Part shown: positions 62,816 through 64,000 of the stretch, piece after piece
How positions within the stretch are numbered: position 1 is the stretch's first letter
How the letters are laid out: each line of letters begins with the position of its first letter
DNA from: Verrucomicrobiaceae bacterium
Lineage (GTDB): Bacteria; Pseudomonadota; Gammaproteobacteria; Pseudomonadales; CAMLJR01
Length of the DNA stretch: 64,000 nucleotides
NCBI GenBank assembly: GCA_028293825.1
Contig: JAQGNY010000048.1
Span: 1 to 64,000 of the forward strand
Direction: 5' to 3'
The notes under the pieces: model-generated
The model's database searches: none
Seen by the model: the letters and a program-made list of their open reading frames with translations, nothing else
What the model was told of the DNA's origin: nothing
Made by a program: the position numbers and the translations under genes

Positions 62816-63652
62816 GTGAGTGCGGTTTCCGTTTCTGGCGCGCTGCGCAAATTGCGCACGCAGCTCGATAATGCAGCAGTCAGTTACCGCGCTGTCATCG
62901 GCGCACACGAAATCGATTTAAATCCACTGCTCGGGCAAACCATCAGCCTGCATTATTCCGGCACCATTACCTGCATTCACTGCGATCGCAAAACCAATAA
63001 AAGTTTTAGCCAGGGTTACTGTTACCCCTGCTTTCAAAAATTGGCGCAGTGTGACATTTGTATCGTCAGCCCCGAAAAATGCCATCACGATGCCGGCACC
63101 TGTCGCGAGCCGGAGTGGGCGGCGCAATATTGCATGCAGCCGCATGTGGTGTATCTTGCCAATTCTTCCGGTATTAAAGTCGGCATTACGCGTGGCACAC
63201 AGGTGCCGACGCGTTGGATCGATCAAGGCGCGGTGCAGGCGCTGCCGATTTTAGGCGCGCAAACGCGGCAACAATCCGGCTTGATTGAAGTAATGTTCAA
63301 GCCACATGTCGCCGACAAAACCAATTGGCGCGCGATGCTGAAAGGTCAGGTCAGCGTGCTCGATTTATATGTCGAGCGCGATCGTTTATTGCAACTGTGC
63401 GCCGCCGAAATCGAAACACTGCAACAGCGTTTCGGTTTGCAGGCGATTCAACTATTGCCGGCCGCAACTGCAATTGCGATCGATTATCCGGTGCTACAAC
63501 ATCCGGAAAAAGTCGTCAGCCTCGATCTTGAAAAAACACCGCGCATCGAAGGCCGCTTACTCGGTATCAAAGGTCAGTATTTAATGCTCGATATCGGCGT
63601 GCTGAATATTCGTAAATTCGGCGCCTATCACGTAACGTTTTCGACGCAATGA
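62816..63652 (+). CDS. DUF2797 family protein with Cys-rich metal site
   Basis: I chose the GTG at 62816 (278 residues) because a GGAG site lies 8 bases upstream; a GTG at 62807 overlaps that site. The middle is Cys/His-rich (CIHCDRKT, GYCYPCFQKLAQCDIC, CHHDAGTC), suggesting two zinc sites. It is followed by HVVYLANSSGIKVGITR, a strand pattern that recalls GIY-YIG domains. The family is conserved beside pepN in gammaproteobacteria but has no established function. The gene follows yeaC by 19 bp. Confidence 0.85.
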   Translation: MSAVSVSGALRKLRTQLDNAAVSYRAVIGAHEIDLNPLLGQTISLHYSGTITCIHCDRKTNKSFSQGYCYPCFQKLAQCDICIVSPEKCHHDAGTCREPEWAAQYCMQPHVVYLANSSGIKVGITRGTQVPTRWIDQGAVQALPILGAQTRQQSGLIEVMFKPHVADKTNWRAMLKGQVSVLDLYVERDRLLQLCAAEIETLQQRFGLQAIQLLPAATAIAIDYPVLQHPEKVVSLDLEKTPRIEGRLLGIKGQYLMLDIGVLNIRKFGAYHVTFSTQ

Positions 63653-63661
63653 ATGTTTTGC

Positions 63662-63679
63662 CTGTCGCTGCTTCGACAG
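63662..63679 (+). terminator. Weak hairpin after the DUF2797 gene
   Basis: Six-base arms CTGTCG/CGACAG with a 6-base loop begin 10 bp after the stop codon; CGGGG and four T residues follow. It could be a weak terminator or attenuator before pepN. The stem is short, so confidence is low. Confidence 0.3.
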
Positions 63680-63713
63680 CGGGGTTTTACCAGCCACAGC
63701 AATTGGAGAATCT

Positions 63714-64000
63714 ATGATGCGCGACGCACAACCCCGCACGATTCAGCTGAAAGATTATCGCGTTCCCGATTTTTTAATCGAAAACACCGCGCTGCATTTT
63801 GAGCTGCACGAAGAGCGCACGCTGGTGCGCACCACGCTCGAAATGCGCCGCAACCCTGACGCTGAAAATCAGTACGCGCCGCTGGTGCTCGACGGGCAGA
63901 ATTTATTGCTGCACAGCGTCAATATTGACGGACGCGTATTGACGCAAAACGATTATCAGCTCAGCCCCGATCATTTGACGATTGCCGAAGTGCCGGCGCA
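63714..64000 (+). CDS. pepN: Aminopeptidase N, 5' part (cut by window end)
   Basis: The frame is open from the ATG at 63714 to the window end (95 complete codons), so the full gene continues beyond. The visible N-terminus has KDYRVPDFLIENTALHFEL and TLVRTTLEMRRNP, followed by LVLDGQNLLLHSVNIDG, which matches the start of gammaproteobacterial PepN (M1 metallopeptidase). The catalytic HExxH site is outside the window. A GGAG site lies about 7 bases before the ATG; an ATG at 63717 is an alternative. Confidence 0.88.
   Translation, partial: MMRDAQPRTIQLKDYRVPDFLIENTALHFELHEERTLVRTTLEMRRNPDAENQYAPLVLDGQNLLLHSVNIDGRVLTQNDYQLSPDHLTIAEVPA

Noticed and set aside
54929..63684. A shared 15-bp sequence (GCTTCGACAGCGGGG) at 54929-54943 and 63670-63684, upstream of aguA and pepN
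   Set aside because: Two copies of a short G+C-rich string in 64 kb may be chance. The second forms part of a small hairpin and the first does not, so a common function is not supported.
1..64000. tRNA, rRNA, CRISPR arrays, insertion sequences and phage genes
   Set aside because: None was recognised on either strand. No transposase, integrase or regularly spaced repeats were seen.

Overview
The window looks like a chromosomal segment of a gammaproteobacterium. The right-hand gene order (nadK, rhomboid protease, yeaC-like DUF1315 gene, DUF2797 gene, pepN) is, from memory, the order kept in Pseudomonas-type genomes. The ispB, aguA/aguB and DUF1631 genes also fit this class. I cannot name a genus. 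I saw no rRNA, tRNA, CRISPR array, transposase or integrase.

Layout. (1) Positions 1-15636: a putative TIGR04325-type methyltransferase cut by the window edge, a JmjC/cupin-type oxygenase, then two very large genes for a hybrid NRPS/PKS assembly line: A-PCP-KS-AT-ACP-aminotransferase, followed by C-A-PCP-C-A-PCP. Binding-pocket residues read by eye predict valine, then malonate, then glycine, then a glycine-like residue. The line has no terminal release domain in the window. (2) Positions 15756-47821: an exosortase A (XrtA/PEP-CTERM) exopolysaccharide locus. It holds a Wza-like export lipoprotein, a Wzz-like chain-length protein, a tyrosine-kinase-like protein with a broken Walker A motif, an outer-membrane barrel, three polysaccharide deacetylases, a FemAB-type transferase, an exosortase A/EpsI fusion, five glycosyltransferases, an ATP-grasp enzyme, a low-molecular-weight phosphatase, a Wzy/ligase-like protein, a flippase, an FkbM methyltransferase, a secreted lyase-like protein, a DegT-like PLP enzyme and a CelD-like acetyltransferase. 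It ends with prsT (TPR lipoprotein), prsR (sigma54 activator) and prsK (sensor kinase). The part from about 28.5 to 37.7 kb is visibly richer in A+T, as is usual for strain-variable glycan genes. (3) Positions 47921-64000: ordinary chromosomal genes. These are a DUF1631 protein, a small lipoprotein, ispB, a secreted Pro-rich protein, an SPFH/NfeD pair, a TauE-type exporter, the agmatine-to-putrescine pair aguA/aguB, a coiled-coil protein with a Cys/His tail, a D-cysteine desulfhydrase/ACC deaminase homologue, a double cNMP-binding/rhodanese protein, nadK, a rhomboid protease, DUF1315, DUF2797 and the start of pepN.

How it fits together. The middle region encodes most of a Wzx/Wzy-type polysaccharide pathway (export, length control, flipping, polymerisation, decoration) plus the XrtA protein-sorting enzyme and its PrsK/PrsR regulators. 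No initiating phosphoglycosyltransferase and no PEP-CTERM substrate is visible here, so both must lie elsewhere. The NRPS/PKS abuts this locus on the same strand, 119 bp upstream of the export gene. It is predicted to make a short pseudopeptide that starts with a vicinal-diamino acid resembling aminostatine. Whether this peptide is freely secreted or attached to the exopolysaccharide cannot be settled from sequence. It is the most interesting open question in the window.
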